Assembly: GCA_964343805.1 (NCBI GenBank) | Contig: CAYFLR010000109.1 | Coordinates: 1 to 11,251 of the forward strand | DNA from: CAYFLR01 sp964343805 | GTDB lineage: Bacteria; Bdellovibrionota_B; Oligoflexia; CAYFLR01 | Length of the DNA: 11,251 nt | Direction: 5' to 3' | In this document: positions 1 through 7,386 of the stretch, piece by piece | How the letters are laid out: every line of letters starts with the position of its first letter | Numbering within the stretch: the stretch's first letter is position 1 | Position numbers and translations under genes: made by a program | The notes under the pieces: generated by a model | Told to the model about the DNA's origin: nothing | The model's input: the letters and a program-made list of their open reading frames with translations, nothing else | The model's database searches: none

Positions 1-71
1 GATCTGGCAGTGGTTCAGGATCTGGCAGTGGTTCAGGATCTGGCAGTGGTTCAGGGTCTGGCAGCGGAAGT
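1..71 (+). repeat. 18-bp tandem repeat encoding (Gly-Ser)n
   Basis: The unit GATCTGGCAGTGGTTCAG occurs in three perfect copies at 1-18, 19-36 and 37-54. A degraded fourth copy follows at 55-71, still coding Gly-Ser. Each unit adds six residues (GSGSGS) without changing frame. The array is cut by the window edge, so its full length is unknown. Exact identity between copies suggests recent slippage or gene conversion, and the locus could vary in length between strains. The encoded peptide is a flexible linker, probably between an N-terminal anchor or domain outside the window and the large body that follows. Confidence 0.9.
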
Positions 72-3000
72 GAAGATGTCACTCTACAGGGAACGGCATT
101 GGTAGTAACAGATGACGGGATTGCACCACTATTCCATGACTATGATATGAGCCGAGCCGAATATGGCGCCCTCGTTGATGAAATTAGGGATGTGGACCCC
201 TTCATGCAGCAGATTTATGGAGAGTATTTAGAAGCATGTGAAAGAGGAGAAGAGCCAGGAGAAGAATGCTCTTTCTTTGAAAGCCAAAGAAAATTTAACC
301 CCATCGTGGCCTATCAAGATGATCTCCATGATCAAGCCACCAACCGCTTTGACCCCTGCGGAGAATTTGATACTGAATTTAAAGACAAATATTATATTGA
401 TGACCAAACCAGCAACTATGCATGGATTTACGGAAATGCACGACTCTTTACCATGGTAGAATCTGATTTAGCCCGTCATACTTTTGGTAATGTAGAGGGT
501 GGAATTATAACCGAAGAAGGGAATTACGTTGCCGGTGGAAGTCCCGCCAGAGAATACTACGATGATTACGGGAATTGGAAAGGCGATGAAGCTGTCGCCC
601 AGATCATGCTAGGCCAAGAGGCCGCCGTAACCACATATTACGATGCAAGTGGAAATGTACTCACTGATGAAGCTATTGCTGCTGCAGGACCATCAATTCA
701 ACTCTATGACGAGACACTTACCCTTATTGAGCTTTCAAATGAAGAAACACAGACCATCATTGACGCCAAAGAAGATGCGGTTGAAGCTGTGGCCAACATC
801 CCAGAAGAGGCTTACACAACCGACTGGTACTCTCCAGCTTGGTTTGAGAACTCTTCTCAAGAAGAGCTTAACTCTATTCTCGGGGAATCATATAACCCAG
901 CAACATCATTCTCAAATTGTTTAGAGCCCACCTATGGACAGCCAGAACTTAAGTATGTGCATGATATGGGATATCCTGCCAAAGTACAGAAGATTAAGGG
1001 ATATGGATCGGTGACTTATGGCCCTCTCACTTTTAGAACAGCAAGTGACAGTGCTGATTTCAAGGAAACCTATGCTTTGGTAAGAAAACCAACCCTAGCA
1101 ACCGAAGAGAACGGTCCTCGGATTTATAAATTACAAGATGGTATCAAAAGAACCCTGGTCTTCGTTCTGGAGTTAGATGAAGGTGACAGTAGTATAGTTT
1201 CCACCTACGATGATGTGAAGGCGAAATTTGATGATTATTATATTAACAATTTAGCCTTAATCACCACAAGCGGATCCGGCTCAGCTGTAGCTACTGAAAC
1301 AGTAGAAGGTGGAATTCACCTGGCTGCAGAAGAAGCGGGAGCTTGGGCAGTAACTGGTGAAACTTACATTGATAAAGATGAATTTACTTCTGAATCATCC
1401 GGGAACGAAGCGGTTTTTGCAAAAATAGTTCAGTGTTTTAAAAACATGGGAGAGACCTTAGACGAAACCCATGAAGATTATCCTTTGATATTTCTTACCA
1501 AAGAAGGAGGTACAAAACTTCCCAACTTGAACACCACTTTTAGTGTTGAGGACAAAATCATTGAAATTCCTATCTCCATTACCAGAACTTGGTCTGAGGA
1601 AGTGAGGACCACTGTGAATTGGCGGTGGGGTTCAAGAGTAGATGTATCTTATGTCCAAAAATCTGAAACCACCACAAGCTCGACTCAGGTAAGTTATAAA
1701 CATCTCATTAAATCTGATGGATCAAAGTACATCGTGGGAGGTCCTCTCGTTAATGCCGATGGATCAATATACCATGAGGGAGACGTTTTATCGGTAACCT
1801 ATCAAGATGGACAAACTCAACCAAGTGCGACCCCACCCACATTAGCCAATGCGGGTCAGGATGATTGCGAAGTATTCACAACATTACAAGAGGTCAACTT
1901 TCCAAAATGTCATGAGTTAACAGTCCCAATGGCAGTTACTACTTCAGGTACAGCCAACCTGGTTGCAGGAGCCACCAATGAGAACATCACAGTTAAGTCC
2001 TGGGGATCAGGAGATCCTCTAGCTGGAGTGAGTGGAACCTCTGGGATACCGAATCCTGTAGCTATTGATACCTCACTAAATAATCGTCGCCGGGCTATTA
2101 TGAGTGATAATGAAGCTGTCAACACCAAAGATGGTGATGCAGGGCTGCTCTATATGTCCATTCGCGGTCCTAATAACGTTATTTTTAATGTGAGAGTGCA
2201 GCATAATCTGCATAAGAACTATATGATGGGAAAGGTTTATGAGACCCCTAATGATGGTCTACTGCAAGATAACAGAACTTTTACCTTTGCCATTCCTTTC
2301 TGTCCACAGACAGATTACCTCTATGAGTATGTTGTTTGTAATGTACCCAAAAAACAGCATCATCGATTTGGTCTAGACAGCGAAGGACTACCTAAAAATG
2401 TTGAAAACCGTGTTGCAAACTGTTTTGATCCGGTTGCTACAAAATGGAAAGTGAGTGATGTGAGAGCACAAGATGCACGAGTCGGAACACCTACATGGGC
2501 CGCCATGAGCCCAGCCCCTGATAAGCCTCTAACCAGATCTTATCAGCTTCTTAAAAATACCTATTTCTATTTAGATGGAGATCTTTTAGGCAACAGTCAG
2601 TTTGCTGAAACTGGCCCATTTAACACCGCATGCCTTCCTAAGCCTGAAGAAGAAAACGGGTGGGGTAAATTACCTGAACCACCAGCAAACTTGGGATTCG
2701 CTCCTGTTTGTAAAGACGATCAAGATCAAGCCAAAAATATTTGTAGCTTGAGTGCTTCACCCCGAGGCGTAAGACATCTAGGAAATAGCTTATTAGTTTT
2801 TCGTAGTGTCACCTTGGATGATCAATGGGAAGACACAGATGTGTTAGCCATCCATTTGGATACTTCCACCCAGAAAGACCACTGGTGGCATAGTGGTTGG
2901 AGAAACGGCGGGGTAAAAATTGTAGACCCAGGTAATGGTGGAGATCCCGCTGACTATATGAAGGCTGCCATGCAATCTGATGAACTGTACAAAGCTTGTT

Positions 3001-3941
3001 ATGTTCAAGATAAAAATGATCCTGAGCTAACACCCGTCGATGGTATTGTAGTTGCTACTTATAGTCCATTAGTACTCAATGTTCATCATAATAATCAGAT
3101 GGAGTTAGCCGGATTAGATCTTGGAGTTTCCTTTATTGGACGTAGATATGATCAGCAAAAATATAATATTCGGGCCCCATATGATGAGACCGTCCTAACA
3201 GATATTTTTAACCCAGATAATTTATCCCAGGCGGTCAAACGGTCTGTAACCACTTCCTCTTATGTAAAAACGGGATGGATCGATGGTCGTAAAGGAGACG
3301 CTCTGCTTGCTTGGGACGTTAATGGAGACGGAGAAATAAACAGTGGATTTGAGCTCTTCGGTGAAGCTAGTTTAATGGAGAAGGACATGTACTTCGGTGA
3401 TTGGGGAGCCTTTAAGAAAGGTGAATTTGCCCCCAACGGTTTTGCTGCATTACTTCAACATGACCTCAATAATGACCGCATTATTAACAAAGAGGACCCC
3501 ATTTGGCGACAGCTAAAACTATGGGTTGATGGAAACAATGAAGCTGATTCTCCAGTGACTGGATATGATGAATGTACTGATGCTGAAGGTAATAACTGGG
3601 GTAAAGTGGACTGTGGTGAGCTCTTTTCTCTAGCCCCCGGAGGCAATGAGGATGTAGATAATGTATTTGGTATTGTGGGAATAAAAATGGACGTGGTAGT
3701 TAAAATGAGTGAAGAGGATATCCATGGAAATCAAACCTTGTTAAGAGCTAAATACCTCTATAAAGTAGACGGTGTGGTTCAAGAAGGAATGATCTTCGAC
3801 GTCTATTTTACCTATGAAGACTATACCGCAGCAGAAAGAAACGCCACTCTAATACCAACTGCCGAGGAACTGCAAAATATGCAAAATGTTTACCCAGATA
3901 GCGTAGTTCCCGCTGCTTTCTCACTAGAAGATGTAAATTAA
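3..3941 (+). CDS. Very large exported-type protein with Ser-Gly linker and C-terminal calcium-loop module (5' end outside window)
   Basis: The frame is open from the window edge, so the true start lies upstream; the TTG at 99 is only an internal codon. 1312 residues are visible. Residues 1-23 alternate Ser and Gly. Residues about 24-1020 match nothing I recognise; they are acidic and aromatic-rich. All 16 visible cysteines lie outside the linker, which suits an oxidised extracytoplasmic location. Residues about 1022-1215 resemble the C-terminal module of many large bacterial surface or secreted proteins: a PLVL strand, then TGWIDG, then the calcium loop DVNGDGEINSGFELFG at 1105, then NGFAAL, then a second loop with Asp1154, Asn1156, Asp1158 and Asp1165, then LKLWVDGNNEAD. 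The usual first loop (PLVLDLDGDG in the family) has become PLVLNVHHNNQ. Signal peptide and anchoring cannot be seen. A terminator follows the stop. The calcium module is fairly sure; the protein's function is unknown. Confidence 0.9.
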   Translation, partial: SGSGSGSGSGSGSGSGSGSGSGSEDVTLQGTALVVTDDGIAPLFHDYDMSRAEYGALVDEIRDVDPFMQQIYGEYLEACERGEEPGEECSFFESQRKFNPIVAYQDDLHDQATNRFDPCGEFDTEFKDKYYIDDQTSNYAWIYGNARLFTMVESDLARHTFGNVEGGIITEEGNYVAGGSPAREYYDDYGNWKGDEAVAQIMLGQEAAVTTYYDASGNVLTDEAIAAAGPSIQLYDETLTLIELSNEETQTIIDAKEDAVEAVANIPEEAYTTDWYSPAWFENSSQEELNSILGESYNPATSFSNCLEPTYGQPELKYVHDMGYPAKVQKIKGYGSVTYGPLTFRTASDSADFKETYALVRKPTLATEENGPRIYKLQDGIKRTLVFVLELDEGDSSIVSTYDDVKAKFDDYYINNLALITTSGSGSAVATETVEGGIHLAAEEAGAWAVTGETYIDKDEFTSESSGNEAVFAKIVQCFKNMGETLDETHEDYPLIFLTKEGGTKLPNLNTTFSVEDKIIEIPISITRTWSEEVRTTVNWRWGSRVDVSYVQKSETTTSSTQVSYKHLIKSDGSKYIVGGPLVNADGSIYHEGDVLSVTYQDGQTQPSATPPTLANAGQDDCEVFTTLQEVNFPKCHELTVPMAVTTSGTANLVAGATNENITVKSWGSGDPLAGVSGTSGIPNPVAIDTSLNNRRRAIMSDNEAVNTKDGDAGLLYMSIRGPNNVIFNVRVQHNLHKNYMMGKVYETPNDGLLQDNRTFTFAIPFCPQTDYLYEYVVCNVPKKQHHRFGLDSEGLPKNVENRVANCFDPVATKWKVSDVRAQDARVGTPTWAAMSPAPDKPLTRSYQLLKNTYFYLDGDLLGNSQFAETGPFNTACLPKPEEENGWGKLPEPPANLGFAPVCKDDQDQAKNICSLSASPRGVRHLGNSLLVFRSVTLDDQWEDTDVLAIHLDTSTQKDHWWHSGWRNGGVKIVDPGNGGDPADYMKAAMQSDELYKACYVQDKNDPELTPVDGIVVATYSPLVLNVHHNNQMELAGLDLGVSFIGRRYDQQKYNIRAPYDETVLTDIFNPDNLSQAVKRSVTTSSYVKTGWIDGRKGDALLAWDVNGDGEINSGFELFGEASLMEKDMYFGDWGAFKKGEFAPNGFAALLQHDLNNDRIINKEDPIWRQLKLWVDGNNEADSPVTGYDECTDAEGNNWGKVDCGELFSLAPGGNEDVDNVFGIVGIKMDVVVKMSEEDIHGNQTLLRAKYLYKVDGVVQEGMIFDVYFTYEDYTAAERNATLIPTAEELQNMQNVYPDSVVPAAFSLEDVN

Positions 3942-3954
3942 CCTTCATGTTTAG

Positions 3955-3990
3955 AAGGCGGCACACCATCTGGTGTGCCGCCTTTTTTTT
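3955..3990 (+). terminator. Intrinsic terminator of the giant gene
   Basis: A perfect 13-bp stem (5' arm 3955-3967, 3' arm 3972-3984) with a four-base loop ATCT is very GC-rich in the middle (GGCGGCACACC) and runs straight into eight T residues at 3983-3990. It starts 13 bases after the stop codon. The other strand has no T-run after the hairpin, so it should act only in the plus direction. It separates the giant gene from the next one. Confidence 0.93.
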
Positions 3991-4054
3991 ATTTAGTAAA
4001 TCACAGAATGACTTATCTTCCATCACAGTTTCTCATAAAAACCCAGGTTTAGTT

Positions 4055-4083
4055 TTTACATTTTTCATTTAAACCCCTACAAT
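4055..4083 (+). promoter_or_regulatory. Sigma-70-type promoter of the five-repeat protein gene
   Basis: TTTACA at 4055-4060 and TACAAT at 4078-4083 are separated by exactly 17 bp; each box matches five of six consensus bases. Transcription would start near 4090, leaving a leader of about 28 bases before the ATG at 4118. It lies just after a strong terminator, as expected for a separate transcription unit. No operator is evident. Confidence 0.65.
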
Positions 4084-4117
4084 AAGAGCAGAATGTTTTT
4101 TGGCAGGAAAGACTATC

Positions 4118-6220
4118 ATGAACTATCAATCATTATTTGCATCTATTATCCTGTGTTCTCTAACCCTTATTCCACTTACCAAGTGTGGTAAAGGAATTTA
4201 TACTCAAATTGGCAAAGACAGTGAAGAAGAAGAAGAGAATGTTAGCCCTTCTTATTTCCATGATTGCACTATTACCAAAAGCTCTGATTCCTTCAAGAAA
4301 GATTACTCCTCATCTTTAAAAAAGATCGTACAGCGCAAAAACAGTAACAAGCTCAAACTTGTATTTAAGGGAGAAAACCATGATTTCTTTTTCACCTTAA
4401 AAACCACATCACCCATTGAAGAAGATTACACCATTATCGAAGATGGGGTTTTTAATTTTGCCAATGAATCCTGGAGTGTGATCTCAGAAGGAAGGGCTTC
4501 AATTACTAAGTTTAGCGATACCGAAGCGGCAGGAAATTATGACATCAAGCTTAAAAAACCAGGTAAAAAGGAAATTACCACCATCATTGGTTTTTTCAAT
4601 GGGGAGGTCAGAACTCTTAACGAGACTCATGAGGTCACCGTCTCAGATGCCCCAGAAGAGGAATATAATAAAAAATATATATCTGGGACGAAAAGCGTCA
4701 ACTATGATAAACAAGCAAAAACATTAGCAGCTCGCTTCAAAGGATCCGACCATCAGGTTAACTTTAAAATAAAAACCAACTCTCCTGTTACGGGAAAATA
4801 TAAAAGCTCCGATATTATATCTGCAACCCTGTCCATAAGAGATAAAAACTATAATAATTTGGATGAATCTCTTGTCAACATCAGCTTCAACCCAGAAGAT
4901 GATTATGTCAAAGGAGATTATCGACTCTCCTTTAATTCCAATAATAACTCCTCCATCAAAGCCACTGGAGTTTTTAGTGAAATCGCCACTGAAATAGGAG
5001 AATACAACTCTTTTTCCATTTCAGGATCCGAAAATAGTTCCATCAACAGTCAGTACTATTCAGAATTATTTAGCATTAGATATGATGAACAAAACAATCT
5101 CTTGTTTAGTCAATTTGATGGTCTGGATCATGATCTTTCCTTTGTTATATCTACCTTTCCTGAAAACCAAAGAGGAAAATACGAAACCTTAGAGCGAGCA
5201 TCATTAAGAATAAATCAAACAGACTTTACAGAACCTGTGGACGCCACTATTAACATCAACCAATTTCGTAAAAGAATTTTCATATCTGGCGATTATGCTT
5301 TTACCATTGAGCCTCCAGATCGCTCGGAGACCCTGCAAATAACCGGATCATTTACGAGTCCCCTTAAGGACTTTTCACCATTGCATAATGATAATTCAAA
5401 TAATAATGACAACTCCAACGCCAATTCTCGAGTTGAGATGGGATTGTTAATCCAAGGTTCAGATGATAACAAAATCAATCGTTATTATCCTCAGGATCAA
5501 ATCTACATTGATCAAAATGACACCGCCGACAATGAATGGGCCATCGTCTTCAATGGAAGTGGTTACAATATGAAAGTAAATCTGGCAGAAAGTGAAATTG
5601 CCAGATTGATTGGAGTCCATCCTATCGTAGAAGGGACAACAATCAAAGTGGGCGAATCCATGTTTGACGTCCTTGAATCAGGGACCTTGATTATTTATAA
5701 ATATAAATTGGGCAGTCACATCGTAGGTTCCATAGATTTAAGTATTAAAAGCGCGGCGGGTGACTCGATTAAGGTAACCTCTGATGAGTTTATGATGGGA
5801 GTTCCTCCCGGTTCCGAATCCCCTACCGGCATCGAAGAATCTTCTTTTACCGTAAGTGGTTCTGGTGATACCAAATTAGATAAAACATATACTCCTACTA
5901 TGTTTTCTTGTGCAAAAGATCCGGATTCAAGTAAAGAAGTTGGCATTCAACTGGCAGAAGCCATTGATAGCAGCCTATTTATAATCGTAAAAGATGAAAA
6001 CACTCCCATCACGGCAGGCACCACTTACTCAGGCAATATGGTCAAAACCGCCCTCTTCGAATATAAAACAGATTCATTTAATGCCGGTGTTCCTGGTTCT
6101 ACGGTCACTTTTACTAAAGTAGAAGAGAGACACATTGCAGGTTCTTTTGATCTCAAAATGGTTCATAATACTTGGTCGAGCCAGATCACCATTGTTGGAA
6201 CTTTTGCTTGCAACCTTTAA
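4118..6220 (+). CDS. Secreted or lipid-anchored protein of about five diverged beta-rich repeats
   Basis: 700 residues. I chose the ATG at 4118 because AGGAAAG (4105-4111) sits just before it; the in-frame TTG at 4100 has no such site. Residues 1-22 form a signal-peptide-like hydrophobic stretch ending LTLIPLTKC. Cys23 could be lipidated, but Lys at -1 is against the normal lipobox rule. An acidic, presumably disordered tether (DSEEEEEN, 35-41) follows. The rest falls into five units of about 110-125 residues: about 50-168, 171-287, 298-413, 439-562 and 577-700. They share a pattern: an opening F/V-x-V/I-S-G-S strand, a Y-containing strand, a F-x-G-x-D/N-H strand, P-x-x-G-x-Y, and a closing G-x-Y/F-D then I-x-G-x-F strand. 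An Asn/Ser/Asp-rich linker (424-437) separates units 3 and 4. Composition suggests beta-sandwich domains. Function is unknown; adhesion or surface binding is only a guess. Confidence 0.92.
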   Translation: MNYQSLFASIILCSLTLIPLTKCGKGIYTQIGKDSEEEEENVSPSYFHDCTITKSSDSFKKDYSSSLKKIVQRKNSNKLKLVFKGENHDFFFTLKTTSPIEEDYTIIEDGVFNFANESWSVISEGRASITKFSDTEAAGNYDIKLKKPGKKEITTIIGFFNGEVRTLNETHEVTVSDAPEEEYNKKYISGTKSVNYDKQAKTLAARFKGSDHQVNFKIKTNSPVTGKYKSSDIISATLSIRDKNYNNLDESLVNISFNPEDDYVKGDYRLSFNSNNNSSIKATGVFSEIATEIGEYNSFSISGSENSSINSQYYSELFSIRYDEQNNLLFSQFDGLDHDLSFVISTFPENQRGKYETLERASLRINQTDFTEPVDATININQFRKRIFISGDYAFTIEPPDRSETLQITGSFTSPLKDFSPLHNDNSNNNDNSNANSRVEMGLLIQGSDDNKINRYYPQDQIYIDQNDTADNEWAIVFNGSGYNMKVNLAESEIARLIGVHPIVEGTTIKVGESMFDVLESGTLIIYKYKLGSHIVGSIDLSIKSAAGDSIKVTSDEFMMGVPPGSESPTGIEESSFTVSGSGDTKLDKTYTPTMFSCAKDPDSSKEVGIQLAEAIDSSLFIIVKDENTPITAGTTYSGNMVKTALFEYKTDSFNAGVPGSTVTFTKVEERHIAGSFDLKMVHNTWSSQITIVGTFACNL
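4265..6217 (+). repeat. Five diverged protein-level repeats (no DNA-level identity)
   Basis: Approximate unit boundaries in DNA are 4265-4621, 4628-4978, 5009-5356, 5432-5803 and 5846-6217. The clearest shared markers are the openings FSISGSENSSIN (unit 3), MGLLIQGSDDNKINRYY (unit 4) and FTVSGSGDTKLDKTY (unit 5), and the closings IKATGVFS, LQITGSFTS and ITIVGTFAC. Units 1-3 are more alike in the central strand (LVFKGENHDF, ARFKGSDHQV, SQFDGLDHDL) than units 4-5. The pattern points to old internal duplication rather than recent copying. Boundaries are by eye. Confidence 0.7.
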
Positions 6221-7206
6221 TGCCCTTCATTCATAGAGAAGAAATTCGCTTGCCATCCTAAATAAATACAGCCGGTGGTATCATCTAAGTCTATATTATG
6301 AACCTCCTCCTGCAGGTCTCTAATCCGATCAATGATACGATGATAGATTTCACTATTGCAAGGCAGTGTATCAATGGAAAAAAGAGCATGATCCCCCCCA
6401 CTTTTTTGATAATGAATCCAAGCCTGTTCCAACCACTCCTTTTTTAATTTATCTATGGCTAAACGATCCACATGATGTGGAATTATAATTTTGATCTGAG
6501 AGTTTATTTCATGTTTCTTGCCATTCCACTTTACGATATCCAGACTTCCTAAAACCTCAAGGGCTTTTAATTCCTGCTGGATAGAAATACCTAAGGCCTG
6601 AGCAAACATTCCAACCTTATACCTCTCCACCTTTTTATAAACCGTGGATCGCATCAATTGTCTGATAGCCGAGATATAAAAGTGAGTCCAATACTCCCCC
6701 CAAGATTGCTTAATTCTTTCGGCTCCTTCAGGAAATAAGTCTGCAAAGTTCTTATCCTCAATTAACTCTAAAACCAGCCCCTGGATGTTATCTTCCGCTA
6801 AGAACATCAGATTAAAAAAATCAATAAGAGTGGGCTCTCGAATTCCTTTTTCATAATGATGGATCATTGAAGCCGAACTATAGCCTAATTTCAAGGCCAG
6901 TTCTTTTTGGGTTAAACCCAATCTTTTTCGGTAGTTAAGGACAATAGCGGATCCCTTGGTCACTACTTCTTCTTGAATTGAGAACATATGATTAGCGAGT
7001 AAAGAAGCAGGATTGAACCCGGATACTCGCATAAAATCAATAAATTGACCTAATTTCATCTTAGTCCGGCCCGTCTCCCAGTTATAAATAATGGTGGGGC
7101 TGACCTTCAACCTCATCCCTAGATAGGATCGATTCCACCCCTTTGACTTACGAATAAAGGAAAGAAGCCTAGGTATTTGCTTCAGAAACACTCTATTTTC
7201 AACCAT
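6217..7206 (-). CDS. Transcriptional regulator with tandem XRE-type HTH domains and DUF4423/TIGR02147-like C-terminus
   Basis: 329 residues, no signal peptide, so cytoplasmic. The ATG at 7206 is preceded by AAGGAG (7216-7221) at good spacing. Two XRE/Cro-like helix-turn-helix domains follow one another. The first spans about 10-70 (LGMRLKVSPTIIYNWETGRTK). The second spans about 86-148 (LTQKELALKLGYSSASMIHHYEKGIREPT without its middle is textbook XRE: TQKELA, then a SASMIHHYEKG recognition helix). Residues about 170-305 (EYWTHFYISAIRQLM, then LGISIQQELKALEVLGSLDIV, then a tail with LFSIDTLP) resemble the winged-helix/DUF4423 region of TIGR02147 proteins. Two N-terminal HTH domains are unusual for that family. 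It faces away from the putative lipoprotein gene across a shared 180-bp promoter region and probably regulates it, itself or both. Its stop overlaps the convergent gene by 4 bp. The XRE calls are strong; the C-terminal family call is moderate. Confidence 0.88.
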   Translation of the reverse strand: MVENRVFLKQIPRLLSFIRKSKGWNRSYLGMRLKVSPTIIYNWETGRTKMKLGQFIDFMRVSGFNPASLLANHMFSIQEEVVTKGSAIVLNYRKRLGLTQKELALKLGYSSASMIHHYEKGIREPTLIDFFNLMFLAEDNIQGLVLELIEDKNFADLFPEGAERIKQSWGEYWTHFYISAIRQLMRSTVYKKVERYKVGMFAQALGISIQQELKALEVLGSLDIVKWNGKKHEINSQIKIIIPHHVDRLAIDKLKKEWLEQAWIHYQKSGGDHALFSIDTLPCNSEIYHRIIDRIRDLQEEVHNIDLDDTTGCIYLGWQANFFSMNEGH

Positions 7207-7238
7207 CTAACTTCACTCCTTTTTATCATTAAATACGC

Positions 7239-7267
7239 AATATAGTACAATTATTCCACCATTCCAA
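7239..7267 (-). promoter_or_regulatory. Candidate promoter of the double-HTH regulator
   Basis: Read on the minus strand, TTGGAA (plus positions 7262-7267) and TATATT (7239-7244) are 17 bp apart. They match four and five of six consensus bases. The start site would fall about 25 bases upstream of the ATG, and the Shine-Dalgarno fits inside that leader. An inverted copy of the ACTATWTT element overlaps the -10 box, which would allow autoregulation. Confidence 0.5.
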
Positions 7268-7268
7268 G

Positions 7269-7291
7269 ACTATTTTTATACTATTTTATAA
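7269..7291. promoter_or_regulatory. Candidate operator between the divergent promoters
   Basis: Two direct copies, ACTATTTTTAT (7269-7279) and ACTATTTTATA (7280-7290), abut at an 11-bp period, close to one helical turn. A third, inverted copy (ACTATATT on the minus strand, 7239-7246) overlaps the regulator's -10 box. The same stretch holds a 16-bp palindrome, TTATA-N6-TATAA (7276-7291), a size typical of XRE operators. The region is AT-rich, so chance repeats are possible. Assignment to the adjacent regulator is inference. Confidence 0.35.
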
Positions 7292-7297
7292 TTTCCC

Positions 7298-7327
7298 ATG
7301 GCAACTCTAGTTTAAGAAGCGTATAAT
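7298..7327 (+). promoter_or_regulatory. Candidate promoter of the putative lipoprotein gene (7387)
   Basis: A perfect TATAAT at 7322-7327 lies 18 bp downstream of ATGGCA (7298-7303), which keeps four of six -35 consensus bases. The start would be near 7334, giving a leader of about 53 bases before the ATG at 7387. It diverges from the regulator promoter. The two -35 boxes are only about 30 bp apart, with AT-rich repeats between them. Confidence 0.5.
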
Positions 7328-7386
7328 TAGAATTAGTTGGAAGTTGATTTTAATTTAAGAAATACAAAACTAAAGGAGCATGAATC

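Noticed and set aside
1..71. Ser-Gly stretch as a synthetic cloning linker or vector contamination
   Set aside because: It flows in frame into a long natural coding region with a natural terminator; Ser-Gly repeats occur in native surface proteins.
1..71. CRISPR array
   Set aside because: Units are contiguous 18-mers without spacers and are coding.
99..101. TTG as the start of the giant protein
   Set aside because: The frame is open back to the window edge through the Ser-Gly repeat and no Shine-Dalgarno precedes the TTG, so the gene is 5'-truncated by the window.
3300..3540. Dockerin domain in the giant protein
   Set aside because: The loops are calcium-binding, but the ELFG and NGFAAL context fits the surface-protein calcium module, and the paired 22-residue dockerin repeat is absent.
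1910..4026. Minus-strand open frames inside the giant gene and over its terminator
   Set aside because: Short shadows of the long plus-strand gene, without start signals or protein-like composition.
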